Shown: positions 26,201 through 37,983 of the stretch, piece after piece
Position numbering within the stretch: position 1 is the stretch's first letter
Layout: each line of letters begins with the position of its first letter
NCBI RefSeq assembly: GCF_020382885.2
Contig: NC_058499.1
Coordinates: 11,703,872 to 11,767,871, forward strand
Source of the DNA: Scatophagus argus
Taxonomy: Eukaryota; Chordata; Actinopteri; Scatophagidae
DNA: 64,000 nucleotides
Reading direction: 5' to 3'
The notes under the pieces: generated by a model
The model's input: only the letters and a program-made list of their open reading frames with translations
Told to the model about the DNA's origin: nothing
The model's database searches: none
Position numbers and translations under genes: made by a program

Positions 26201-29200
26201 TTGATGCTCCACAACCATACAGACCTGAAAACTGTGTCTGCGTGCAGAGGATCATGCTCAGCATGCAGAAAAGACACACTGCGCTGAGTGTAATCCTACT
26301 GGATACGTGTAGAAAATGGTAGGTGGAGTAATTCATTTCAGTTTTTATTAAGAGAAAACAGTGACATTTGTTTTACTTCATCCTTCTGAAAACTGTATTT
26401 TACTTTTTAAAGGTACAACCAGCATTGTATACCTTCATGCATCATGCCACTGGGACCTAGTGGGAACACTGTTTACGGATATGCAACGTACGCTCTCTTT
26501 TATCAATTGTTTTATCAATATTTAATTACAAGTACAACACAAATTCACATCCAAACGGGCTCACAGATTTAGTAGTGCAAATAATCATTGGCCTGTGATC
26601 TGAGTCATTTCTCAACTCAGCCATTACATTGTGGAACAGAAAGTTATGTATATTCAAAAAGCAGAATTAAACCTATTCTTAAATAACGTTAATTAACTAA
26701 TGCAGATGTGAAGACGCTGAGGCTTTCGAGGTGCAAGACGGAGGGAAAAGTACTGGAATCTTCACTAAGTACTTGAATGCCCACATCCTACAGTGTGAGA
26801 AAGTCACACATGTCTTAGAGAAGGTGTCAGAGGGTAAGTCTTTCAAACAAGGCTGTTGTTTTGCTTTTTGAGTAGTAAAGTCAAAATAAGAATGCCTTAG
26901 AACTAATCTAAAGTGATGCCGTAACAATAAGTGCAGTTTGACCATGCTGAGTTTTTATTTGCTGAGAGCGTGTGTGCACAGCTGAGGAAGTATTCAGTTC
27001 AAGTTTATGCCTCATACTGAATTAATTTGAGTTTGAGATTAAAATCTTTACTTTAAGTGTAATAGGTACAAAACCTTCTCTCCTTTTATCTTCACTTTCA
27101 TCTATTCAGTAGGTTGATGGCTCTTGCAGTTTGATGGGTAAACAGATCTAAAGGGAACAGTTTGTTCTTTGGTGTGATGGGTGGATGAGAGACAAGTGTT
27201 GGCTAGTGTTAGTGTTGTGTACTCAGGAACTGAATATCTGGCGCTGAGCTGGGGTGTGGAGTTATCAAGTTGTCCCGTCTTGAGAAGATCTTGTTTGTCG
27301 GTCTGATGGGTCTCTGGTAGAATCATTTTTTTTCAAGGTACCATTTGCATGTGACCTCATTCACTTGAAATTCACACTGTTGGCTAGAGAACAGCAAGAA
27401 ACCTGAGAGCTGCCGAGTGCAGGACAGCTGCGCTCTGCCATTTGGGCACCGCCCCTGCCTCTACTCTCATGTGTTCACTCACAACGCCCTGCTGGCAGCT
27501 CCGTGTGCCTGTTTTTTATTTTTTTTTTAGCTCTTTTTTACTTTTTATTTGAAATCCCCAGCCCCAATAACCCAGAGCCACAGTGATTGATTTAAAATAG
27601 CCAAGTCTCTGTTTTCAGTATCTGCTCATCTATTCTGGGATTTATTTAGAGATGGGGGAAAAAAAAAAAAAGATGTTGAGGTGCTGGTTGCTCATCCATC
27701 ATGGGAACACAGTGAAGACAGCTTGTGCAATAATATCCCTGATCCCAAAATCTTCTCAAAAGCCATGCTAGTTGCATATATATATATACATTAAATGATC
27801 TGAATCAAGTTTCCCTACTGACTAGCCATTCCACACTGTCAGCCTTTTTAATAATTCCTATGTCAGCATGCCTTGAACCCTGTGAAGATGCGTTTCCCAA
27901 AATTAATTCAGTCCAGTCAATTACTGTGTTTTAACCATTTCGTCTTTCAAATTTCCCTAAGTTCCTCAAAACAAGTAATGTGAATCTGGTGAACTTTCTT
28001 CTTTCTCTCTTTTTTTCTTCTTTTAAAACTCACTCACTCCCCTCGCCCTGCTATTGCAAAACTTAGGCAGTCCCATGATCGTAAGAATCTAAGTGCATAG
28101 GATGTTTTAGTTTGAAGATCTTAGTACTTAATCACGTGTTGATTTGTCTGTGTGTCTCTGAAATTGCTTTACTGTTTTATCATATTTACCTGCATTTTCT
28201 CCCTCTCTCCCATACCAGATCTTGGCAGAGACCCACTAGTCACAGGCAAGCAGGTGGTGGAGATCAAACACACCCTGAAGGAACCTCGATCCCTTGCAGA
28301 CCCAGTTAGGACCACCGGATACACAAGGGAACTACACCTGCGAGATGCGTGCTGGAGACAAGCAAATGGTGAGTTGAAGAAATTTACCCCAGACCTACAT
28401 GTATTATGCTATGTTTATTATATTCTAGGACAAATTGTATTGCTGTCAGGATATGTAAAATATATTAACCCTCCAAATACAGTTTATTTTCCATCTAATA
28501 AATCTCTATAATATTTCATGGTCCATTGTTACCTTGATTGATAGAGTGAAACTGTCCTATTTACTCTTCCTCACACCTCCTACACTCCAGCTTGTGACTA
28601 AGAAAATGCAGACATTGTGGTTTAATGTGGTATTTTCAGCATCCTGCAAAAAAAAGCTACTCATTGTTTTTATCAATCAAAACAAGGAACTACTTGATTT
28701 TACAAAGAGCATTTTCACGTCTAATGTAAGGAAGCTGTTTTTGGCACCTCATAACTTCCTCACACTTAACTGCTCGAGCTAATTTGAGAATATCCTTAGT
28801 CTTCTTCACATAAGATGAAAGTCTGCAGCCTAAATTGACTGGGAGACCGAAAGACCCCATTATTTATAAATCAGAACCTTGGCAAAAATCAGTACGGTCA
28901 AAGTAAAGAAAAAAAGGATGTTTCGCTCCATGTTATTTTTAGAACTCATTTTTCATATCTCCTTTCAGAGTTGCCACGGAAGAAGCGACTGATGTTTCTT
29001 TGTGGAGTAGAAGTGGAAGTCAGCTTCTCAGCTTTGTACTCTAATGTTTTGGTGGCTTTTGCAACTGTGAAGACCACAGGCCCCCGAACTCTGGACTGCA
29101 CGGTCACTCTGAGTAGCAAACCTGTAAATATTTATTTTACTTACAAATATTATCTTATCAAGCTTTATTTATTTATCACTGAAAAGAACCACAGGCGATC

Positions 29201-30357
29201 TATACAGCAACATTCTTGTACCAATGCACATTCGGTACTGATAAAAACACACACTACATGTCATACTCAGCAGTGAATAAATGTATGACACGTAGAAATG
29301 TCATCTTTCCACTAATGCATAACTGCCTTCTGATCATTGTCATTTTGTTTTGTAAGTGTTACTAAAAGTAACGATTTAAAAATTGCAAGCTGTATCTGTA
29401 TCATAAATTCCACCTTGCTCACTGTAGAACGCTGAGTTTCCATTAGTCAGCAGGAATTTCTCAATGATGACCATTTCGCTCCCCACGTCTCACATATCTG
29501 AGGAAGTTCTGCCCATATATAGACTTCTAGCCTGCTGCCTCTAGCAATAAAGCCGGAAGAAATAATGGTTTTTTTTGCTGTCCTTGTGTGACACTTGCAC
29601 ACATCCTTCTACAGAGTCTTGGATTACACTGACATCTAGTGGTGTGATTTATCAATGTACGAGTGTTACAGTGCAGTTGTAGGAAAGTCAGGCCAGTGTA
29701 AATGCAAGATGTTTTTGTTGAGAGTTGACTTGCACATGTTTTGACAAAGCTGGTTCAGAAATCCGGTGATGCTGACAAAATCTTTTACGAATCCTTAGGT
29801 AATGGAAGACATATTTTCAGGCCCCGGAAGGTCAGAGGAGATGGACTCACTACTAATTAAGAAATCAGAAAACCCTGACTGTGCTCTGCGACTTTGTGCT
29901 CTTCAAAAGCTTAAGGTATGATATTTGTCTACATTCTGTTACCAGGAAATATTATTTAGAAACAAAGCAGATCAAGTCTTTACAAGAAAGATTGTCTTGT
30001 AAATGAGAAAATAATGTGACTATTGCATGTCTGTCTTAGGAATCTCTGGTCATCAAGGTGGATCTACACTATACTGACCGGGACAGTAAGCGGCGCCAGA
30101 CAGAAAGCCAACAGGTGGATATAGGAAAGCCTCTGGTGGCCTCCTGTAAACTGTACAGGAGTAATCACGCAACAGCAGCCAAGAAAAAAGAAAGTCCTTC
30201 TGCTCAAAGTATGGGCAACATTTCAAGCAGCAAACCACTGGTGCATCAGACTGTGGCTGGTCCACAACGTCCTTTCACCAGAAAAGCAGAGTGTCCTGCT
30301 AAAGTTGCAGTTACAAGGAGCAACGAACCTGAAGAGAACGATGAGAATGAACTTTAA
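23203..30357 (+). CDS. MALT-type paracaspase paralogue without death domain
   Basis: Fourteen exons: 23203-23245, 23340-23464, 23902-24040, 24216-24391, 24631-24727, 25188-25223, 25348-25551, 26141-26318, 26413-26487, 26706-26833, 28219-28368, 28969-29123, 29799-29915, 30040-30357. Total 1941 nt, 646 residues, all phases consistent (human MALT1 is 824). Order: Ig1 about 15-100 (YQWF, YVCRV; the usual first Cys is Ser); Ig2 about 103-195 (LRCAAFG, YLCSISN); caspase-like domain about 206-400; Ig3 about 430-575; short basic/acidic tail. Catalytic His281 (YAGHGYE) and Cys330 (LLDTCRK) are 49 residues apart, as in human His415/Cys464. S1-pocket acids Asp231, Asp328 and Glu366 are kept, so cleavage after Arg is expected. 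Trp446 matches human Trp580; Lys263 replaces Glu397. A TRAF6-type PEENDE lies at 638-643. No N-terminal death domain is seen. It is probably one of the fish MALT paralogues (malt2/malt3, called PCASP2/3); which one is unresolved. Met12 (23236) is an alternative start in better context. Confidence 0.92.
26834..28218 (+). other. Paracaspase intron 10, no gene seen
   Basis: This is the largest intron of the gene, about 1.4 kb. It has an A-run near 27660, a short AT repeat near 27777-27789 and a T-rich stretch near 27508-27545. Nothing coding is supported. Confidence 0.6.
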
Positions 30358-30712
30358 GACTCAGCTCTTCAACATTAAGGCTTTCTGGTCCTGTTATTGT
30401 ACATACTAATTTTAATTGTTTTTTTTGTTTTTTTTAACTCAAATGATTAGGGATTACTCGGTTGCTAATCATGCATCTTTATTATTTGTGTTTGGTGATG
30501 ATGAATGAACGAGAGAATGACTGAGGTTTGTTTGGTTTGTGTTACCAGCCTTAAATTTGTAGTTCAACACTGAAGACATATTAACACTTACTTTTGCTAA
30601 CCACTGATTTAATCATAAATTGTGTTATACTTTAAAAATATTTTTGTTCATCAGTGGGAAGCTGGCTAGCCTAATTTATCAAAGAAAAACTATTCTTATT
30701 AATAACGTATCT

Positions 30713-30718
30713 AATAAA
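30713..30718 (+). terminator. Polyadenylation signal of the paracaspase gene
   Basis: AATAAA lies 356 bp after the stop codon, at the end of an AT-rich 3' UTR and before a T-rich stretch. It is the best candidate hexamer on this strand. Confidence 0.65.
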
Positions 30719-30735
30719 GACTACTATTTTCCTCA

Positions 30736-31346
30736 CTGTTTTCATTGTCAAGTCATTTGAAGCACGGCAAAAAGTCATTGTCAAGCCACAGTCAGTGTTG
30801 TGAAATCATCAATCAATCAGATCATGTAAATTCATGTTTATGATGCTGAATAATGGTTTTACTGCCAGACTGAGAGGGTAATGTTGATATTTAGTCATGC
30901 CACATTTCATCAAATTGCATATCTTAATTTAGTATCCACCTTATCAGAATCACAAACAGAATAGGGTTTTATTAGCCAAGGGAGTTAGCACAGGAGGAAT
31001 TTACTTATGAGGGAATAGTTGGACAAAAATGATCAGCCTTTCTGTTTTCACTTTTACAGCCTTCTAAAAAATGTACGCCTGAAAAAGGCGCGTCTTTAAC
31101 AGTTTTGTTAAAGTAACTTTAGCTCCAGCTAAACTTCTGAGCTGAAGTTGGCTAACCTGATAGCAACGACACTGCCGGTTACGTTTCTAGACTTTGTAAT
31201 TCTTGCATCATTTGGTCGCTGTTAAGTCACAAAGTCAATTTTTTGCGAAGTAACACACTCGAATGATCCCAATAAAATTATGTATATTGGTGTGTGTTAT
31301 TGTTATAAACCAAATACCAGCTGACGACAGCAGCCTCCTCTAGCTC
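30736..31346. other. Intergenic between paracaspase and tRNA-His
   Basis: About 600 bp of unremarkable AT-rich sequence. No exon or RNA gene is visible. Confidence 0.5.
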
Positions 31347-31418
31347 GCCGTGATCGTATAGTGGTTAGTACTCTGCGTTGTGGCCGCAGCAACCCCGGTT
31401 CGAATCCGGGTCACGGCA
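31347..31418 (+). tRNA. tRNA-His (anticodon GTG)
   Basis: This is a 72-nt cloverleaf without intron. The acceptor stem GCCGTGA pairs with TCACGGC, the A box is TATAGTGGTTAGTA, the anticodon loop TTGTGGC carries GTG, and the B box GGTTCGAATCC gives the T arm. It closely matches vertebrate nuclear tRNA-His as I know it, and the extra 5' G is added after transcription. A TTTTT run at about 31440-31445 is the likely polymerase III terminator. No second tRNA is seen nearby. Confidence 0.97.
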
Positions 31419-32540
31419 GTGAATGTCGAGGGAGCGTAGGTTTTTCATTTTATTTATCGATATTACAGTTGTCTCAACGCCGTCATACAGTTGTAACATA
31501 TACAATTTCAGACTAATATGCTAAAACAAAGGCACTGGAATTTCGCACTGGATTTTCGGACTTGATGTCTGAATTCACAACCAAAATAGAGAGTGGTAAT
31601 AAATAGTGCCTCTCCCGGTAAGACTTGTTCAACTCTAAGAAAAATGTTGACTGTTATTACGTGTCGTTTGAACTTTAGGAGGGAAGAGAGCCAAGTATAA
31701 CAATAAATTAGGCCTATAATGAAGATGATACTGCTTTTATGCTACATCTGCTACTGTATAGTCGTGCTCAAAATAGTAGTGAAAATAAGGGATAATTAAA
31801 TTGTGAGATTACACCGTTGTTGATTTTTCTGATTTCTTTCCACCTCCCCTCAGAGACAATAGGGTCCTCACGCTAAACTGGTGAATGATTTTTATATGCG
31901 GGGGGCCACTCATTTCTTTTCAAACTGCGCCGACGACGAATGGCCTGCAGGAGGCAGTCGAGTACATTCAATATTCTCCCATTATGACAGGAGGAGTTAT
32001 CAAAAATATTTCATTGTACTCCTTTCAGCAGGGCTCGCCTTAAGTTTGACAAAACTGTTAGGCGAGATTTAAATAAATATTAGAGTGTTATAAAATCTGG
32101 CGCCGGAGGTTTATCTCAGTCCGGCTTGCTTTTGGTTCCTTTGCAAAGGATCCCCTTGAAAGCCACTATTTTTTGCTCAGGTATTGTTCGTACTTACTAA
32201 CAAAGGAATATATGATATTTTGTACTTAATCTTAAACACACACCTATTTAATTATTTATTAATACGTCTCAGCCCAAAGAGGCTTAGAACCTCGGCTTTC
32301 TGGGTTTGATTTTTTTTTTAAACCACAGCTTTTGGTTAAAAATGGGTTTAGACACTACATCACCCGGTAGTTTTGAAAGATAAATAAAATATGACCCTAT
32401 ATTTAATTCTAAGTCTTCTGAGGATATTTCACAAACAACAGTCAATTTTAGATTCTTTTCTGGACCTGGGCAGCTGTGGGTCAGGACAAACTGCGGCGTA
32501 AGAAAGCACTATAGGACGTTAAAGCGCAGAGAAAATACCA
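31419..32540. other. Intergenic upstream of frmd5
   Basis: About 1.1 kb of mainly AT-rich DNA, becoming less so toward the frmd5 promoter. Short open frames here have no recognisable protein features. Confidence 0.5.
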
Positions 32541-32571
32541 CACACTCCCGTTGGTTCACTTTGACGTCAGT

Positions 32572-32640
32572 TTTCATTGGGACCCGCCCGCTTGCTCAAG
32601 TGGCGGCGGTGAATGGTGAGAGATAATCCTCGTCTCTACC
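32572..32640 (+). promoter_or_regulatory. frmd5 promoter region: CRE palindrome and inverted CCAAT box
   Basis: A full CRE palindrome TGACGTCA is at 32572-32579, followed closely by ATTGG (inverted CCAAT) at 32586-32590. G/C-rich sequence with GGGACCCGCCCGC and GGCGGCGG follows. No TATA box is evident. The position, 250-300 bp before the start codon, fits a TATA-less promoter. Binding is inferred only. Confidence 0.5.
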
Positions 32641-32744
32641 ACAGGACACACAACAGGGCTGAGCTGCCTCCGGATCTGGATGCGGGCATCCTTGGATTCT
32701 GCTCTTAGCACGGGCCCACTGCACGGAAACTTAACGGGACAACA

Positions 32745-32816
32745 ATGGTGCCCGCCTCGGCGGCTGAATCCGTGGCTGCTGCTCGTGTAGGGGGCCAGGG
32801 ATCGTGGTCAATGTGA
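32745..32816 (+). other. Upstream ORF in the frmd5 leader
   Basis: This 23-codon frame has a start in strong context (A at -3, G at +4) and ends in TGA 70 bp before the frmd5 start. The peptide is Ala/Ser-rich with no motif. If transcribed, it should reduce frmd5 translation. The leader extent is inferred. Confidence 0.5.
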
Positions 32817-32886
32817 CATTTACTTGCACGCTGGTATTGAGTTTATTGTTCTGGTCCTAGACGCAGAGCAGCGATTTTCTGAGAAG

Positions 32887-32988
32887 ATGTTGAGCCGATT
32901 CATGAGTGGCAGCATCAGGAATCTAGAGCGGGAATACAGCTGCACCGTCAGACTGCTGGACGATACGGAATATACGTGCACCATTCAG
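32887..32988 (+). CDS. frmd5: FRMD5 first coding exon (FERM domain protein; rest outside window)
   Basis: The exon encodes 34 residues beginning MLSRFMSGS and containing [20 protein letters not shown], then a CAG|GTTAGT donor in phase 0. This is almost the same as the N-terminus of human FRMD5 as I know it, the first strand of the FERM F1 lobe. FRMD5 is a FERM-domain protein of the cell cortex linked to junctions and integrin signalling. The start is supported by an in-frame TAG upstream (near 32788), no other in-frame ATG after it, and A at -3. Exon 2, expected to continue with the F1 lobe, was not found in the remaining 31 kb, in keeping with the very long first intron of mammalian FRMD5. 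Confidence 0.88.
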
Positions 32989-34494
32989 GTTAGTCACCTG
33001 TCGACCACAGTTTGATTCACTCCGCAGACTACTGAATAGCGCTGCGATTGTGTCTGACCCTGGCAGACAGAAAAGCGAGTGTCAGAGCACAGACACAGCG
33101 AGTGCCTGCATGTCCCCCATGCAGGTGAAAAATTGTAGACCCCAAATGAATTTACGTAGAGTTAGTTTTGTCTTTTCAAATGACAGAAGACTGATTCAGG
33201 GGAATGCATTTCCCTCACGTGACCCTCTGTGTGCCAGACTACAAGAGTGGATTTGGTGGCGGGCTTTGAGACGTCAGGGAGCTCTGTAGACAGCCATGAC
33301 ATTCCCCTCAAGCTCCTGTTTGTGGGATATCAAAAGCACATTACACCCTGAAATGTATGGCTGAAAGGGCGTTTTGGCAGGATTATTTTTCACGTGTCAG
33401 TTTGTCTCCCAGCCAGAGGTAGCGTTGCTTGTCGGGATATTGCTTGCTGGTTCATCATTTAGTGTTGTTTGCTCATGCAGTTTCTCCTGAATCCACCACA
33501 TCAATAATGCACATAGGGTATCCCATTGCTGCTCTGGAGAACATGCTCACCAAGTTCAAGAATGTGGCTTTGTAGATCTGCATTGGTAGAAGCACAGCAA
33601 AGATCAAGCGTGTTAATGATGTTGATGTAGGACTCAATCGCATGTATAACATTTTCCTCCATAAAAATGATTATTTACCCCAGTGGACAGCAAACTGTTG
33701 ATATTGTCGGCTGAGATGTCGCGCGTGTAAGGATGAAAACAGAATCAGGCCCTGATGTTAAAAACGTCTTCATCTTCCTTTGGTGTCACAACTGCAGGCG
33801 TTGCTTTGATGATTGTGCAGTTTTATGTTCATGTTGATTTAATAAAAAAGTGGATGAGAGGGCCTGTCACGCTGCTTACAAGATAAAATTGTTGCCTTTG
33901 CAGGATGCTGCACAGTTGTAGGAAAGAGGTGTAAAGAAATCCTTAGAGAATTCCCTGACTAGTCAGCAACATGTAGACACATTAAAGCCTCTGCACGACA
34001 TAATCAACGAAACATTTAACGTGCAGTGTGAAACATTGATGAGACACGCGTGATTCTTCGTCACTTTGATACATGGTAACATTACAGCAGGTGATACTGT
34101 GATTGCTCCTCTTTTCCCCCCATGAGCAAGCGTGAAATAGATACTGCAATTACTGCAGGATCATGACTGCGTGCCCAGGTTGTAAACAGACCTGCATTTC
34201 TTCTTAGAGAGCTGAGCCAGAGATGGAGCTGGGCCAGATGGACTGTGAAGCCAGCAGGTGTGCTGTTTGCAGCAGTGTCGTGTGGTCTGGGTGGCTGACG
34301 TCAGTGGGGTGGATGGAGGGGAGTGCAGTGAAAGAGGAGAATGCTACAGTTCTCCTGTGACTGTCTGGCATCCTGGCTACCTTTCTGTCTAACCTGGCCC
34401 TGATTGGGTGGGGTGGGGGGAGCTAAATCACCTGACTAGCCACACTGCTGGAGTGTGTTCCTCATTTAGTTGAGGCCTTGCCCTTCTTTTGTTT

Positions 34495-34517
34495 GTTCCT
34501 TCCTTCCTTCCTTCCAG
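34495..34517 (+). repeat. (TTCC)n microsatellite
   Basis: A short run of about five TTCC units. Confidence 0.85.
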
Positions 34518-37500
34518 GTTTCTCTCTTGAACAAACTCACTCTGGATACCAGGACACCTAGACAAGAGAATGCAAAGTAAGAGGCATAACTAGGTCATAT
34601 ATTCTCGGGCTCTCCTAAGCTCTACCTCACCATGTGTTTCTGTCTTTCCCGTTTTCACTTTCCTGCCCTGTTTCCAGTGGGCTTTTATTCCCACTAAACC
34701 TGTTTGCATTACCTTCTGCTCCCTTCTCTAAGCTGTTAAATGGCTCCAAATTCAGATTTGCCGTTGACTTATTGGCTATCCTCCTTCCTTTCTCTGACGC
34801 TGAGCCAGGTATCCACTTCCTTAATGACGGCGACATCTCCGTGGTGTATGCTTTGAGAAAGAGACTTTCAGCAGAAATTAGAAACACAAAATTTGCATGC
34901 AGCTGAGCGCTGAGGGCTTTCAGAGGAAGGGCAGAAATCTTTTTAAAGCAGTGGCAGCTGTAATGCATTAATCTAAGTTTTATTTCAATGAATTATGGAT
35001 CTTTCTACCGTGTTTGGGGGAGCAAAAAGTGAGCAGTCATAATTACACAGCCCTGTAGACTTAGCTCTCATCTAGACGCAGGTTGATGGAAGTGCCTGAA
35101 ATCCTCTGTTGCCCTCAGGCCTCTTCTGCTCTGTGATTTTAATGCGGTATTGCAGCACAGAGTCAGACTGAGTCCAGAGCCTCACTGTTTGTCTTTTACA
35201 TTTATATGTTTGAATAACAACTAGACCACATGTTAAGAAAATCCTATATAATTAATCAGAGACAAAGTTAAGTAGATTGTCCCGCTACAAATACAGCATC
35301 CATTTTAATTTGTTTGTGCTCCTGAAGCATACCTTGAAAATTATTCTAATTTAGTTCTGCCAGATGTATTATTGATGAGTCCAAATGCAGGTTGATTATC
35401 TCAAGTTTGCTTTGAAAGCTCTTTGTCCCAGCTTGTGCATATAAAGAAGCAGAAAATATAACACTGTCACATTGTTAGTTGCTTCTGGGTCTCTTTATGT
35501 ATATCTGTTGTCCCAGTCAAACAGTTGAAAAGGTATTGTGAAGTTTGTGTGGTGAGAGGAGACAGAAAGAGAGTGAGAAAGACAGTCTCCACAGACATGG
35601 GGAAACTATTGTTTAGCACTAAAAGGATTGTTCTGCTTTTTTCATATAGAAAGAGCAGGGTGTGTTTGGCCCCCCTTCTACCAAAGTCCTGCTGTTTCTG
35701 AGCATTTTTCTCATGGTTTTGCTTATTGTAATTTCTTCAGATAGTTACGAAAAAGCGTGATGCTGTAGAAGACATAGATCATATTTATTTTCTCTTTCAT
35801 TAGTGTGAATATGTTACACACTGCGAAAACCCTTAGCCTCTAATTAATAATGGATTTATTGAATGACTGTGAGAACAGCAGTGTGGCCCACGCCATTCCA
35901 GTTACAGAGTTAATTATAGTTCAAGCTTACACCCTGTAAAACCTGTGATTTCCTTTCGTTTTCTAATAACCGTTTTGTTTGAATAAACCCTAACCACCAG
36001 CTTTCAGGGCAGCGTCCCTTCTATCAACCAGTTGTAAAAATCTTTTAAAAAAAAAAGAAAAGAAATAAGGTTAGTGTAGAACTTTCTGCCCTTTCACTAC
36101 TGCTGTGAACAAAATCAATGCTGTACAAGTTCTCCTGAGGTCTGCTGACATATTGGTGGGGAGACTACCGGGGGATGGGAGCCTATGTGTGTGTGCACGC
36201 AAACTGAGGGGTGCTTTACTCTGAAGCATGGTATCAGGGTCTCAGCTGTTGCTACGGTGACTCCACGGTTACTCCAACAAAATGTGAGATTACTCACTAG
36301 TCAGGATCACTCGTCCAAAAGCACTGACAAAGACTTGGCCGTTAGGGCTCCCAGGAAGGTAATTCACTCCCTGAATACCATTGGAAGATACCGGTGGTGA
36401 TGCCCACACCACTCAGGACGGTCTCGGAACTGTCCCACTGTTCCCCTGACACACATTCATTCTGTGGCTCCTGTGATGTCATTATCACCATAGATATTCT
36501 GTGCTTGCTGTTAAAGCAGCTGGATGTGCTTGAGATGCATTTAGGGCCGGTTGTAGATAAAGTAATGTACTGTGAAGTTTTTCACAGAGGACGTTTTGAC
36601 ACGTCGCAATATAAAGCAGAGATGTAAATAATAAAAATAATAGTGGCTGAATTCTATTAGTATTATGCATACTGGCTCACTTGAATAGAGCAGAGCCGAC
36701 ATTAGTATAATAAGTGACGCCTGTCCTATTATAAGTCAGAATGTCTGATATTACAGTGGCCTGCACCACAATTATAACTGATATCTTTCTTTGAGAAGTA
36801 TTCGCATATTTTTTGTAAAATCCCTCTTGTCATTTAACACACAAATCAAATTTAATGTTGTCAATAATTTTGCCTAAATGAAATTGTGTAACATTGGCAA
36901 AAGTTTGGTTTCCTGCAATGAAAGAAAATAAGTGAATAAAATATGTTCAGTGGCAGTTTTGGGACAGTTTTTGCTTCTGACATATTTTGTTCAATGCTAA
37001 AGAAAAAGTATTCAGGTAGGTTTCATACTCAGATCTAAGTCCAATGATTTTCAGTGTTTTTATTCTCAGTGATGTGGTTGTCTTTTATCATTTCAGACTG
37101 CAAACAAGAGAACAAAATATGATTCTATAGTCCTTACAGTTTTATCTGCAGTCTCCAGTGAGATCCCTGGTGACTGTATGTCTTTGCTGACTTTACACTG
37201 TCAAGACCTTCAGAAGTGTCCTGCACCAGGCCTACTAGGCACACAATATGTCAGCCCAGGTTGAAAAAGTTCATACTTGTGTGGGTGTGTATTCAGAACT
37301 CACGGCGGCTGACACACTGTTGCTGTGCTTTATATGAATGATTAAAATGTGTGCTATGTCTGAATGTTTCATGAGGAGTAACCTCAGGAGAACGTCACTT
37401 GTGTTTACCAGCATCACTGCGCGCCAGCATCACGATTGGCTGAACCTGTGGCGCGTGGCTGGTTGCGATTAAGGATTACATCACTGTAGGGTCTGCGTGC

Positions 37501-37965
37501 ACAGCAGAGCAGGGCAGGACAGACCCTAACTTACAGACCTACCCGATCTCTTTCACGGGGATTGATAAACTTTATCACAAATGTCTCGTTGATAATGAGA
37601 GGGCTAACGCATTGTGTCAAGGTTGCGAAGGGCTGCTGCTTTGTTGCTGTCTTTGGATGTGGTCCTACGTCTTGACCATCGTGTTTCATTACTGTCTTCA
37701 CTCACAGCTTTGGTATTCCTGTTGGTTGTTAAAGCGAAATTAAACTTTGTCTGACCTGGGATTCATGTGGCCCTTTTGTTATGTACTCGTGAAAACATGA
37801 GCTCATGCACATACATTTTCTCTCTCAGAAATATCACCAGCTCTCTCGATATGTTGTGCTTGCTGTCATATCAAGATGCTGAGGCCTCTGAATGTAGGTA
37901 CAGAGCCTGTTGGGGTTTCTCTCACCAATTGGTCCTCTCATATTCCCCAGTGTCTCTTTGTTTTG

Positions 37966-37983
37966 CGTGTGTGTGTGTGTGTG
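37966..37983 (+). repeat. (GT)n microsatellite
   Basis: A short GT run in frmd5 intron 1. Confidence 0.8.

Noticed and set aside
32824..32886. In-frame N-terminal extension of frmd5
   Set aside because: The upstream in-frame codon at 32824 is TTG, not ATG. The known FRMD5 N-terminus starts at the ATG at 32887.
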